64,000 bases of DNA from Cryomorpha sp963741985 (lineage in GTDB: Bacteria; Bacteroidota; Bacteroidia; Flavobacteriales_D; Cryomorphaceae), in contig CAVUKD010000002.1 in NCBI GenBank assembly GCA_963741985.1, positions 1,240,001-1,304,000 of the forward strand. The letters are read 5' to 3'. The position numbers and the translations under genes were made by a program. This document shows, in pieces, positions 1 to 8,823 of the stretch (its first letter is position 1; every line of letters starts with the position of its first letter). The notes beneath the pieces were generated by a model. It saw only the letters and a list, made by a program, of their open reading frames with translations. It had not been told where the DNA came from and searched no databases.

Positions 1-273
1 AAAGAAGAGGCGTACAGCAATGTGGTTGGACAAGACAGCCTTACCCGGTTTGACGAGCAAAGACGTAAGAAAAGCCGTAATAAGAAAAAGCGATCGGGAA
101 AAGGAAAACCAAATAATCAAAGTGGAGATAAGTCGGAAAGTAAGAAACAAAATACGGCAGGTCGAGTTCCCAAAAAGAAAAAGCCTCAGGGAGCCAATCA
201 AAATCAGGGAAGAAAACCCAGGCGGAAGAATAGTGGTAAACCGCGTAACCCAAAACCCAAAAATGGAGAATAA
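1..273 (+). CDS. C-terminal end of a PSP1/RicT-like protein (partial)
   Basis: The frame is open from the window edge to the stop at 273, so this is the tail of a gene that begins upstream. The visible 90 residues form a very basic low-complexity tail rich in Lys, Arg, Asn, Pro and Gly, with no folded domain. In Flavobacteriales the gene directly before gldH is commonly a PSP1-domain (YaaT/RicT-type) protein with a charged extension; that identity is inferred from position, not from visible domain sequence. It overlaps the gldH start by 11 bases, which suggests translational coupling. Confidence 0.55.
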   Translation, partial: KEEAYSNVVGQDSLTRFDEQRRKKSRNKKKRSGKGKPNNQSGDKSESKKQNTAGRVPKKKKPQGANQNQGRKPRRKNSGKPRNPKPKNGE

Positions 274-778
274 GACAAGATTGCGAAAGTCGATTTTGGG
301 GATTGTGTTTTTGGGGTTTTGCGCGCTTGCAAATTCCTGTATGGATAAAAACTATGTTTTCGATCAGAATGTAGAAATCCCTAATGCAAAGTGGGTTGCA
401 TCGGATAAAGCAATTTTAAAGCTCAATGTTTCTGATACGGTAAGCCAGCACAATTTTTACATAAATGTACGCAATACCGAAGCATATCCGTACCGCAATC
501 TCTACGTTTTTGTGAAAACAATTTTTCCAAATCAAAAAGTTAAGAAAGATACCGTAGGCATCATTTTGGCCGACAATACTGGAAAATGGTTGGGTAGCGG
601 AAGTGGCTTTTTGAGCAGCAGCCAGCATTTGAGCAACACCATATTATATCAATACAATAAACGATTCCCTATTCCAGGAGAATACCGTTTTGAAATTGAA
701 CAGGCGATGCGTACCGATACACTGGTAGGCATTCAAAACATTGGGTTGAAAATTGACAAAATAGAGCCAAACAAATAA
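263..778 (+). CDS. gldH: Gliding motility lipoprotein GldH
   Basis: A 171-residue lipoprotein. The ATG at 263 was chosen because it starts a short basic N-terminus and hydrophobic stretch ending in a lipobox with Cys26; the open frame extends further upstream but that part overlaps the preceding gene. The body has the GldH pattern: a YVFDQNVEIPN segment just after the lipid Cys, a central YPYRNLYVFV segment and a late FPIPGEYRFEIEQAMR segment. GldH is required for gliding and is associated with type IX secretion in Bacteroidota. Its position before a class A PBP is a recurring flavobacterial arrangement. The type IX link agrees with porZ at the other end of the window. Confidence 0.88.
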   Translation: MENKTRLRKSILGIVFLGFCALANSCMDKNYVFDQNVEIPNAKWVASDKAILKLNVSDTVSQHNFYINVRNTEAYPYRNLYVFVKTIFPNQKVKKDTVGIILADNTGKWLGSGSGFLSSSQHLSNTILYQYNKRFPIPGEYRFEIEQAMRTDTLVGIQNIGLKIDKIEPNK

Positions 779-832
779 GACTTACACACGTATTTCAACA
801 TTTTTTCGTTAGTTTAAACGAATCAAGAACAC

Positions 833-3253
833 ATGGAGGAAACGCCAAAAAAGAAAAAACGCATGCCGGGAAAATTCGTTTTCCTACTCTGGGTATTAGG
901 TCTGTCGCCTATTCTCTTAATAGGAGGAATGCTATATCTCGCAGCGCAAAGCGACTTACCTGATACGGTAGCACTTGCCAATCCAAAAACAAATCTGGCT
1001 ACTGAAGTTATTTCGTCTGACGGGGAGGTACTGGGGCGGTTTTATCTCGAAAACCGTACAAATGTAGACTACAACGATCTCTCACCCTACATTGTGCAAG
1101 GACTGGTAGCCACCGAAGATGAACGCTTTTACACGCACTCAGGGATTGACCTGCGCGGTACGGCCAGGGCAGCCTTTTTTTTAGGGGCCCGGGGCGGTGC
1201 AAGTACTATTACGCAGCAGCTTGCTAAAATGCTTTTTACCGAACAACCGGGAAATGGTTTCGGCCGGATCTTTCAAAAATTTCAGGAATGGATCATCTCT
1301 GTAAAGCTGGAGAGGCAATACACAAAAGAAGAAATTATTACCCTTTACCTGAATAAGTTTGACTGGATACATCAAGCTGTTGGAATCAAGTCAGCGGCAT
1401 CCATCTATTTTGATTGTGCGCCCGATTCTTTAACCATTGAGCAAGCTGCTATGCTGGTAGGGATGGCAAAAAACCCTGCGCTCTTTAACCCACTTAAAAG
1501 ACCGGACGAAACACTTGAACGCAGGAATGTCGTGCTCCAACAAATGGTGCGCAACGAATATCTCTCGAAGCAGGCTTACGATTCTTTGAGAACACTCCCC
1601 CTTGGACTTGAATTCCAAACGATCGATCACCAAGAAGGACTCGCGCCCTACTTTCGTGAAATTCTTCGCGGTGAGTTAAAAGACCTTTTTCAACAGAAAG
1701 ATGAGACCGGACGTTATAAATACGCCAAAGCAAATGGTAATCCGTATAATATTTACAGTGATGGATTAAAAATCTTTGTCACCATCGATTCGCGCCTGCA
1801 GAAATATGCGGAAGACGCGGTGAAAAGCCATTTGGGAGGTGAGCTACAGGCGGAATTTACCCGCGATGTAGCCAGAAATCGGAATCCCCCTTTTTCAAAT
1901 GATCTTTCAGATGAAGAGGTAGAGCACATAGAAGTTTCTGCTATGCATAGAACCGCTCGCTATCGAATTATGTCTGGAAAAGAATGTCCGAACTGTCATC
2001 GACGTGTAAACATCGAGCCAATCAAAATTGATGGGAAGCCTGGGTATAAGTGTCAAAGTGAAGACTGCCAGGAAGAATGGAAAGCAATGCCTGAAGATAG
2101 CATAGAGACTTTCTTCCGAACCCAAAAAGTGCCGATGAAGATATTTACCTGGAAAGGAGATATTGATACATTGCTAACACCGATGGACAGCATTTTGTAC
2201 TATAAAGGTATTTTGCAAGCTGGCCTCGTAAGCATCGATCCAAAAACCGGATTTGTAAAAGCCTGGGTTGGTGGAAACAATTACAAATATTTTCAATACG
2301 ATCACGTACAACAAGGTAAGCGACAGGTAGGATCTACATTTAAACCTTTTGTATATGCCACAGCCATCCGCGAAGGATATTCACCCTGCTATGAGGTGCC
2401 AAAAGTCCCTACCACTTTCCACGCCGGCACATACAATCTCACACAGGATTATACGCCCCAGGATCCGGGTCAGGACTATGGATATATGGTCTCAATAAAA
2501 TGGGGACTGGCCAATTCGATCAATACGGTTACAGCCTGGGTAATGAAGCAATTTGGCCCGGAGGCAATAATAAAACTTGCACGCGATCTCGGTATCAAAA
2601 GTCCTATGTTACCCGTTGTTTCCCAGTGTTTTGGAGTAGCCGATCTTTCTCTTATAGAAATCACTTCGGCCAATGCCACTTTTGCAAATCTGGGTGTACA
2701 TATCGATCCGATATATGTGCTTAGAATTGAAGACAAAAACGGGAATACCATATTTAATATGACGCCAATAACCCACGAAGCATTGGATGAAAAAACTTCC
2801 TACACGATGCTTAGCCTTATGGAAGGAGTAGTAGACGGCGTTTACAACAAACACGAGGGCAAAAGCATGGGTACTGCGATTCGCCTTCGCATGGATTTGC
2901 CTACACGTGATTACGATGGTTTCGACCGATCCATAAAAATTGCAGGAAAGACCGGCACTACTCAGAATCAGTCTGATGGATGGTTTATCGGCCTCACCCC
3001 CGACCTCGTAACAGGCGTTTGGGTCGGTGCCGAGGATAGAAGCGTACACTTTCGTACCTTGCAACTTGGAATGGGAACCAATATGGCACTTCCCATTTGG
3101 GGATATTATATGAAAGATGTTTATAAAGATAAAGGCTTGAATATCAGTCAAGGTGATTTCGAAAAGCCGGATGGAATTTCAGTAGAACTTGATTGCGACA
3201 AGTACTCCCGAAATAAAAATATGTTTGATACACAGGATCCCATATCCTGGTAA
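833..3253 (+). CDS. Class A penicillin-binding protein 1A with cysteine-rich insert
   Basis: An 806-residue bifunctional peptidoglycan synthase. One N-terminal membrane segment (about residues 15-38) anchors it facing the periplasm. The glycosyltransferase domain shows EDERFYTHSG (about 94-103), GASTITQQLAK and the KLERQYTKEEI block. The transpeptidase domain shows the three penicilloyl-serine motifs: S501-T-F-K504, S562-I-N564 and K706-T-G708. Between the two domains lies a segment with C385-x2-C388 and C407-x4-C412 that resembles a zinc ribbon and is not part of the standard PBP1A plan. The TAA stop is 10 bases before the scoA start. Catalytic residues appear complete. Confidence 0.93.
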   Translation: MEETPKKKKRMPGKFVFLLWVLGLSPILLIGGMLYLAAQSDLPDTVALANPKTNLATEVISSDGEVLGRFYLENRTNVDYNDLSPYIVQGLVATEDERFYTHSGIDLRGTARAAFFLGARGGASTITQQLAKMLFTEQPGNGFGRIFQKFQEWIISVKLERQYTKEEIITLYLNKFDWIHQAVGIKSAASIYFDCAPDSLTIEQAAMLVGMAKNPALFNPLKRPDETLERRNVVLQQMVRNEYLSKQAYDSLRTLPLGLEFQTIDHQEGLAPYFREILRGELKDLFQQKDETGRYKYAKANGNPYNIYSDGLKIFVTIDSRLQKYAEDAVKSHLGGELQAEFTRDVARNRNPPFSNDLSDEEVEHIEVSAMHRTARYRIMSGKECPNCHRRVNIEPIKIDGKPGYKCQSEDCQEEWKAMPEDSIETFFRTQKVPMKIFTWKGDIDTLLTPMDSILYYKGILQAGLVSIDPKTGFVKAWVGGNNYKYFQYDHVQQGKRQVGSTFKPFVYATAIREGYSPCYEVPKVPTTFHAGTYNLTQDYTPQDPGQDYGYMVSIKWGLANSINTVTAWVMKQFGPEAIIKLARDLGIKSPMLPVVSQCFGVADLSLIEITSANATFANLGVHIDPIYVLRIEDKNGNTIFNMTPITHEALDEKTSYTMLSLMEGVVDGVYNKHEGKSMGTAIRLRMDLPTRDYDGFDRSIKIAGKTGTTQNQSDGWFIGLTPDLVTGVWVGAEDRSVHFRTLQLGMGTNMALPIWGYYMKDVYKDKGLNISQGDFEKPDGISVELDCDKYSRNKNMFDTQDPISW

Positions 3254-3263
3254 AATACAGTTT

Positions 3264-3959
3264 ATGAATAAAGTAGTAAAAAACGCGAAAGAAGCCATTC
3301 GGGATATCGAATCCGGAATGACCATTATGCTCGGCGGCTTTGGACTTTGTGGTATTCCTGAAAATTGTATTCAGGCGCTTACCGAAACTTCTATTACCAA
3401 CCTTACCTGTATTTCCAATAATGCTGGAGTAGATGATTTTGGTCTAGGCCTGCTCTTGCGAAAAAAACAGATTAAGAAAATGATTTCATCTTACGTGGGT
3501 GAAAACAAAGAATTCGAGCGTCAAATGCTGAGTGGAGAACTCGAAGTTGACCTAATTCCACAAGGTACTCTGGCTGAAAGATGTCGCGCTACCGGTGCGG
3601 GGATTCCTGCATTTTTCACTCCTGCGGGTTACGGCACTGAAGTAGCTGAAGGAAAAGAAACGCGTGAGTTTGATGGGAAAATGTACGTGATGGAAGAACG
3701 TTTTCATCCCGATTTTGCGATTGTAAAAGCGTGGAAGGGAGATACTGAAGGAAATTTAATTTTTAGTGGAACCGCACGGAATTTCAATCCATTGATGGCG
3801 ATGGCCGGAAAAATAACCATTGCCGAAGTGGAAGAATTGGTTCCTGCGGGCGAGTTGGATCCGAATTGTATTCATACTCCTGGCATTTTTATACAGCGCA
3901 TTTTTCAAGGAGAGAGGTTTGAAAAGCGGATTGAGCAGCGGACGGTGCGGGAAAATTAA
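3264..3959 (+). CDS. scoA: 3-oxoacid CoA-transferase subunit A
   Basis: A 231-residue alpha subunit of a succinyl-CoA:3-ketoacid type CoA-transferase, which moves CoA between succinate and acetoacetate in ketone-body and branched-chain catabolism. The GGFGLCGIPE glycine-rich loop (about residues 26-35) and the later GSGT-like ISNNAGVDDFG and FFTPAGYGTEVAEGKE segments are typical. I start at the ATG at 3264, because the frame further upstream overlaps the PBP gene. The partner scoB lies 623 bases downstream; the usual tight A-B spacing is broken by a GxxExxY gene between inverted repeats. Confidence 0.92.
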   Translation: MNKVVKNAKEAIRDIESGMTIMLGGFGLCGIPENCIQALTETSITNLTCISNNAGVDDFGLGLLLRKKQIKKMISSYVGENKEFERQMLSGELEVDLIPQGTLAERCRATGAGIPAFFTPAGYGTEVAEGKETREFDGKMYVMEERFHPDFAIVKAWKGDTEGNLIFSGTARNFNPLMAMAGKITIAEVEELVPAGELDPNCIHTPGIFIQRIFQGERFEKRIEQRTVREN

Positions 3960-3990
3960 AGTTCGGAAGGAAAATTAAAGCTTGCAAAAT

Positions 3991-4032
3991 TTAACCGCAA
4001 AGAACACAAAGGAGGCGCAAAGTTCGCTAAGA
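3991..4032 (+). repeat. Left 42-bp terminal inverted repeat of the GxxExxY cassette
   Basis: This 42-base stretch matches the reverse complement of 4481-4522 at 38 of 42 positions by direct alignment. It consists of CAAAG-rich submotifs (AACCGCAAAG, GGCGCAAAG). The mismatches are scattered single bases, so the pair looks like an aged or independently drifting terminal repeat. It starts 31 bases after the scoA stop and ends 43 bases before the GxxExxY start codon. Confidence 0.85.
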
Positions 4033-4075
4033 AAACTGTTCTAAACGGATTTGTTTAAATTGAGAGGTCTATAAA

Positions 4076-4456
4076 ATGATTACTGAAAACGAAATAGCAA
4101 ATAGAATAATAGGTTTAGCTATTGAGGTTCATAGATCATTAGGCCCCGGATTGCTTGAGAGTGCTTACAAAGAGTGTTTATATTTTAAGATTATCCAATC
4201 CGGAATGTTTGTAGAAAAGGAGAGGCCAATGCCTTTAGTTTTTGAAGAAGTAAATTTGGAATGCGGATATAGAATAGATTTATTAGTTGAGCAAAAAGTG
4301 GTAATTGAAATTAAAAGTGTAGAAGCCCTTAACGATATTCATTTAGCGCAAACACTAACATATATGAGACTGGGCAATTTTAAGCTGGGACTTCTAATTA
4401 ACTTTAACGAAATACTTCTTAAAGATGGATTAAAACGTGTAATAAACAAGCTTTGA
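4076..4456 (+). CDS. GxxExxY family protein
   Basis: A 126-residue protein of the GxxExxY family (PD-(D/E)XK_3 fold group). The defining G-P-G-L-L-E-S-A-Y block lies at about residues 25-33. The nuclease-like core follows as YRIDLLVEQKVVIEIKSVE, with D, E and the IEIK element at about 70-86. The biochemical role of the family is not established, although the fold suggests a nuclease. The gene sits alone between 42-bp inverted repeats, inside what should be a contiguous scoA-scoB operon and in the same orientation. That points to a mobile or repeat-associated cassette rather than a metabolic role. Confidence 0.85.
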   Translation: MITENEIANRIIGLAIEVHRSLGPGLLESAYKECLYFKIIQSGMFVEKERPMPLVFEEVNLECGYRIDLLVEQKVVIEIKSVEALNDIHLAQTLTYMRLGNFKLGLLINFNEILLKDGLKRVINKL

Positions 4457-4480
4457 CTTAAAGCTTAACAAGCTTTATCG

Positions 4481-4522
4481 TCTTAGCGACCTTTGCGCCT
4501 CCTTTGCGACCTTTGCGGTTAA
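4481..4522 (-). repeat. Right 42-bp terminal inverted repeat of the GxxExxY cassette
   Basis: Reverse complement of the left repeat at 3991-4032, with four mismatches. It starts 25 bases after the GxxExxY stop and ends 60 bases before scoB. I see no obvious short target-site duplication directly outside the pair. An RNA spanning the cassette could pair the two arms into a long stem. Confidence 0.85.
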
Positions 4523-4582
4523 TCAGCGCATCGGTTTAAGGAAATAAGAAATATAAGAACCGAATTAAAAAAGCATTCGATC

Positions 4583-5242
4583 ATGGCCTTATCAAAAGAA
4601 CAAATAGCCCAACGCATAGCAAAAGAACTCAAGGACGGCTATTACGTGAATCTGGGGATTGGAATACCGACTCTGGTTGCAAACTATGTTCCCGATGGAC
4701 TTTCGGTCGAATTTCAATCGGAAAACGGAATACTCGGCATGGGCAGATTCCCAACGGAAGCAGAAGTTGATGCCGACCTTATCAATGCCGGAAAGCAAAC
4801 CATTACCGCCAAGGCTGGAGCTTCTTTTTTCGACTCTGCAATGAGTTTTGCCATGATACGTGGTCAGCACGTGCAGCTTACCGTGCTTGGTGCTATGGAA
4901 GTAGCTGAAAATGGGGATATCGCCAATTGGAAAATCCCCGGCAAGATGGTAAAAGGTATGGGTGGCGCGATGGATCTGGTTTCCTCTGCCGAGAATATTA
5001 TTGTTGCCATGCAGCATACGAATAGGGAAGGTGAAAGCAAATTATTAAAATCATGCTCGCTTCCGCTCACTGGCGTGAACTGTGTAAAACGCATTGTAAC
5101 TGATCTTGCTGTACTTGACGTCGCTCCCGAAGGCGGATTTATACTTCGAGAAGTGGCTCCCGGAGTGACTATTGATGAGGTGAAACAGAAGACTGAGGGG
5201 AAATTGATTGTTGGGGATGATGTGGCGGAGATGGGGGTTTGA
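4583..5242 (+). CDS. scoB: 3-oxoacid CoA-transferase subunit B
   Basis: A 219-residue beta subunit. The catalytic glutamate that forms the glutamyl-CoA thioester intermediate is in the SENG motif (Glu47, FQSENGILGMG). The N-terminal GYYVNLGIGIPT block and the later KIPGKMVKGMGGAMDLV segment are characteristic. It pairs with scoA upstream. The ATG at 4583 gives the expected N-terminus. If the cassette between the subunits interferes with read-through, subunit stoichiometry could be altered. Confidence 0.93.
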   Translation: MALSKEQIAQRIAKELKDGYYVNLGIGIPTLVANYVPDGLSVEFQSENGILGMGRFPTEAEVDADLINAGKQTITAKAGASFFDSAMSFAMIRGQHVQLTVLGAMEVAENGDIANWKIPGKMVKGMGGAMDLVSSAENIIVAMQHTNREGESKLLKSCSLPLTGVNCVKRIVTDLAVLDVAPEGGFILREVAPGVTIDEVKQKTEGKLIVGDDVAEMGV

Positions 5243-5340
5243 GATGCACCTCCTGCTGATATTTTATACTATAGGGCGACTCCCGTTATTACGAGCTGCT
5301 TATTATGAACCGGTCTTGAAAGAAACTGGAAATTAGAATT

Positions 5341-7146
5341 TTGCAAAAATTTATTTCTTTTAATCGTTATACATCAATTGCTCTTTTCCTGATTGCAATT
5401 GTGTTTCTTTATAATGTGGTTCCGACCATGATGAGTTGGACTGCCACATCTTGGGATGCTTTTGGATATTATTATTATCTGCGCCTGACATTTGTCGATC
5501 ATTCTTTGATTATCCACAGTCTGGACTCGATCAAACCCGTGTTTGATCAGTACGAGCCGAGCAGCACGTTATATCAATTCACCCGCATGGAAGACGGCCG
5601 ATGGATTGTCCGATATCCTGTTGGGCAGGCGCTGCTCTATCTTCCCTTCTTTATTGCCGCTCATCTAACAGCACTCCTGAGCAAATATCCTGCAGATGCT
5701 TTTTCAACACCGTACCAATTTGCCATGTTTTTGGGAGGAATGATCTATCATTTTCTGGGGTTGGTTTTTACCGCGAAAATCTTGCGAAAGCATTATAAGG
5801 ATGCAGTTGTTGCTGTTACTTTGATTCTTCTTTTTTTTGGGACCAATGCGTATTATTCCATTGTAGGTGGCTCCATGTCCGCTCAAGGTTCTTTGTTTTT
5901 CCTTATTGCATTTTTTATTTGGCTGGTGGACGGCTATTTTAGAAAGAAACGTACGAAATTTATGCTTGCAGCTGGGTTCGTTTTTGGTTTGATTTGTTTG
6001 TCGCGACCTACAGACTTCCTTACGATTGTCCCTGCACTTCTTTGGCCACTGACCATCCCGGGTTTGTCCTGGAAACATGAACTTCTCTCGTTGCTTCATA
6101 GAAAGAAGCACCTTATCGCTTTTTTAGTTCCGGTAGTGCTTTGTGCAATGGTTCAGTTCAGTTATTGGAAGTATGCCGGGGGCAGTTGGTTCATTAATAG
6201 TTATGGAAGTCCCGCAGAAGGGCTTGATATTCTCAGCCCACACACAATCCCCTTTTTATTCAGTTTCAAATCGGGCTGGTTTCTTTACACTCCTTTAATG
6301 GTGCTGGTAATGATATATCTTGTTGTGAGAGCGTACAAGAAAGATAGGATTATGATAGCTGTACTCATCTATGTCGTCCTATTCATTTATATTTCTTCTT
6401 CCTGGACGAATTGGTGGTATGGCGGAGGTTTTTCTCAACGTGCAATGGTTCAGAGCTATGTTTTGCTTAGTTTGCCTTTGGCTGGATTGGTTGATTACAC
6501 ATTCTTTAAACGAGGTAGACTACACTTAGTCCTCGGTATTCTTATAAGTTTCTTCTTCGTGTTAAGCATATGGCAAACATTTCAATATAAGAATCGTGTG
6601 CTTACCGGGGAAACCGTAACTCCAAGATACTATTTTGCCAGTTTTTTTGATTTACATCCGAACCCGAAACACCAACATCTTCTCGCTTTTGATTTATACG
6701 ATTGGGTAATTAATTCTGATCACAGCCTACCCGATGGATATGTTCTGACCCAATCCAAAACCCTGGATGTCGACAATGCTGAAAGCAGCCTCGAAGGCAG
6801 AGAATTCTTCACTGGTTTTAATATGAGGTATAAAGATATCAGTGACAAAGAATTTTGCTTTATTAAATTCACTGCAGTTTTTGCAGGGGAGATGGTCCCG
6901 AGAGGCGCAAGTTTGGTTATAAATTTTGATCACAAAGGAACGTATGGATATTCTCGCGAACTAATTGATAGTCTTGAAAACTCAACACTCATAAATAATC
7001 AATATTCTGCCAGTTTAATATACCTAACCCCCAATTTAAGAAGCACCAGCGATAAATTCACCGCTTACCTTTGGAATTCAGAAAAGTCGTCCGGAAAATT
7101 AGTCCGCTTTAAACTGGAAGTATATGAGAATCCTGAGAGGGATTAA
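5341..7146 (+). CDS. Polytopic membrane protein, possible GT-C-type glycosyltransferase
   Basis: A 601-residue integral membrane protein with about ten hydrophobic helices and a roughly 180-residue non-membrane C-terminal part. I do not recognise a named family. An aromatic and acidic first loop (SWDAFGYYYYLRLTF, about residues 36-50) after the first helix, and a soluble C-terminus after many helices, resemble GT-C glycosyltransferases that use polyprenyl-phosphate sugars. The family 2 glycosyltransferase two genes downstream supports that guess. The start is TTG at 5341; the first ATG is about 30 codons further in and would cut the first helix. Confidence 0.6.
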   Translation: MQKFISFNRYTSIALFLIAIVFLYNVVPTMMSWTATSWDAFGYYYYLRLTFVDHSLIIHSLDSIKPVFDQYEPSSTLYQFTRMEDGRWIVRYPVGQALLYLPFFIAAHLTALLSKYPADAFSTPYQFAMFLGGMIYHFLGLVFTAKILRKHYKDAVVAVTLILLFFGTNAYYSIVGGSMSAQGSLFFLIAFFIWLVDGYFRKKRTKFMLAAGFVFGLICLSRPTDFLTIVPALLWPLTIPGLSWKHELLSLLHRKKHLIAFLVPVVLCAMVQFSYWKYAGGSWFINSYGSPAEGLDILSPHTIPFLFSFKSGWFLYTPLMVLVMIYLVVRAYKKDRIMIAVLIYVVLFIYISSSWTNWWYGGGFSQRAMVQSYVLLSLPLAGLVDYTFFKRGRLHLVLGILISFFFVLSIWQTFQYKNRVLTGETVTPRYYFASFFDLHPNPKHQHLLAFDLYDWVINSDHSLPDGYVLTQSKTLDVDNAESSLEGREFFTGFNMRYKDISDKEFCFIKFTAVFAGEMVPRGASLVINFDHKGTYGYSRELIDSLENSTLINNQYSASLIYLTPNLRSTSDKFTAYLWNSEKSSGKLVRFKLEVYENPERD

Positions 7147-7230
7147 AAAGCAGTACGAAATAATTGAGATAATGCTATTTTTGAATCCCATTCATCACCG
7201 AATTACCAGAAATACGATTCTTATTCAGAT

Positions 7231-8799
7231 TTGAAAATACGCGAATACATACCCCTCAGGAATTCAATTCCTTTTCTTTTAGGCCTCATAGCAGGGGTAC
7301 TTATCATGCCTATTTCATTAATGGGTTGGAACTTCACATACTACCCAGGCGATCTTGGTGATTCTCGTTTCAACCTCTATATACTCGAGCATGGTTACAA
7401 GTTTCTAACCGGGCAAATCGGCGAATACTGGAATGCTCCATTTATGTACCCTGATCCCAATGTGATATCTTATTCGGATAATCTACTAGCCACGGTTCCA
7501 CTATACGGGTTTTTTCGAATACTCGGTTTCGAGATTTTTACCGCATTCCAACTGTGGTTTGTCAGCCTTTTCATTCTGAATTATACCTGTTTCTATTTCT
7601 TTGCAAAATGGCTCTTTAAAAACCGATATGCCGCGATAATCGGCGCATTTATTTTTGCTTTTGCCTTGTCCAATCAGGCCTCAATGACCCATGTACAAGT
7701 GATGCCGCGTTTTTTTATCCCACTCGCTTTTTGGATGATCCTCCGATTTTCTGAAGAATTCAAACCAAAATACTTCTTTTTTTCACTCCTGTTAATGACT
7801 GCAGAGTTGTACGCCTCAGTTTATCTCGGCTTGCTTACTTTCTTAACGGGCGGAGTTTTAATGCTTGTTTCAGCGATAGCTTCTCGCAAAAGACTTCTTC
7901 CACATGTGCGAAATATTCGCTGGTGGATATTCATAGTAGGCAGTATCCTATTAAATCTTGCCTGCATTTTGTTTCTCATGTTGCCTTATATTTCAAGGTC
8001 GGGTACAGTCGTAAAAACGCCTTTCATAGAAATTCTTCAAACCATTCCATCTCCCGCTTCCTATTTATACAGCAAAGGCGGAAGTCTCGTTTGGCAATTT
8101 TTAGGCAATACTGGAAACAACCTTCCCATACCTTGGAATCAACAACTCTTTCCCGGTGGCATCGCGTTCATCTCCTTTATAGCGCTTTTAGGATTTTTTC
8201 TTTTCAAAAGAAAATATGTGTCAAAGCCGGTTACCCTACTTCTTTCAACCGGATTGATCATAATCCTGCTTTTTATGCGCATTGGCGATCACACCTTATA
8301 CACACTTGTATATGCTTTGCCAGGATACGATAGCATGCGCTCCATGGACCGTATTATAAATATTGTTCTTCTATTTTTTGGAATCGCCGCTGCGTGGAGT
8401 TTTTCTACTGCCTTTCGGCAAAAAAAGAAATGGGAATTGCCCGCTTTTATTTTGCTCATTCTTCTCCTTGGTATTGACAATTATATAGCGCCCGAATCCA
8501 CATACCGATCTGAAAAATCAGTTGCGGAAAATCGAATGGAACGTTTGGTTGAAAAAATGCGAGACATTCCCAAAAATGCAGTTATTAGTTACGAGCCCGA
8601 CTCAATCGGACTGGATTTTGAAGTGCAATTGGATGCAATGTTGGCAAGTCAAAGCCTCGATTTAAAATGCATTAACGGATATTCCGCAATGTGCGCCTGG
8701 GATTTTAGTGCTTTTTGGCGGCAGCCAAATGCCGCTAATCGCAAGCACTGGTTGGAAGTGATGAATGCAGACACTATTAAAGAGTATGTTATAAAATAA
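7231..8799 (+). CDS. Polytopic membrane protein, possible GT-C-type glycosyltransferase
   Basis: A 522-residue membrane protein with about ten to twelve hydrophobic segments. The first large loop carries an acidic GDLGDSRFNLYILEH motif (about residues 41-55), which fits the catalytic-loop Asp of GT-C glycosyltransferases. The protein ends soon after a short soluble tail (about residues 415-522), shorter than typical YfhO-like proteins. It starts with TTG at 7231, as do its two neighbours on the same strand. The likely role is transfer of a sugar from a lipid-phosphate donor at the inner membrane; this is inferred from topology and from the GT2 gene 24 bases downstream. Confidence 0.58.
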   Translation: MKIREYIPLRNSIPFLLGLIAGVLIMPISLMGWNFTYYPGDLGDSRFNLYILEHGYKFLTGQIGEYWNAPFMYPDPNVISYSDNLLATVPLYGFFRILGFEIFTAFQLWFVSLFILNYTCFYFFAKWLFKNRYAAIIGAFIFAFALSNQASMTHVQVMPRFFIPLAFWMILRFSEEFKPKYFFFSLLLMTAELYASVYLGLLTFLTGGVLMLVSAIASRKRLLPHVRNIRWWIFIVGSILLNLACILFLMLPYISRSGTVVKTPFIEILQTIPSPASYLYSKGGSLVWQFLGNTGNNLPIPWNQQLFPGGIAFISFIALLGFFLFKRKYVSKPVTLLLSTGLIIILLFMRIGDHTLYTLVYALPGYDSMRSMDRIINIVLLFFGIAAAWSFSTAFRQKKKWELPAFILLILLLGIDNYIAPESTYRSEKSVAENRMERLVEKMRDIPKNAVISYEPDSIGLDFEVQLDAMLASQSLDLKCINGYSAMCAWDFSAFWRQPNAANRKHWLEVMNADTIKEYVIK

Positions 8800-8823
8800 T
8801 ACCTTTGCCAAAATTTATCAGAT

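Noticed and set aside
2609..3151. 180-codon minus-strand frame inside the PBP gene
   Set aside because: Lies entirely within a well-supported catalytic domain on the other strand; shadow frame.
3264..5242. Frameshift or pseudogene status of scoA or scoB due to the inserted cassette
   Set aside because: Both subunits have full length and intact motifs; the insertion is strictly intergenic.
5508..5517. TTATCCACA-like DnaA box near 5508
   Set aside because: A single match inside a coding region, without clustering or an AT-rich unwinding element, so it is expected by chance and does not indicate an origin.
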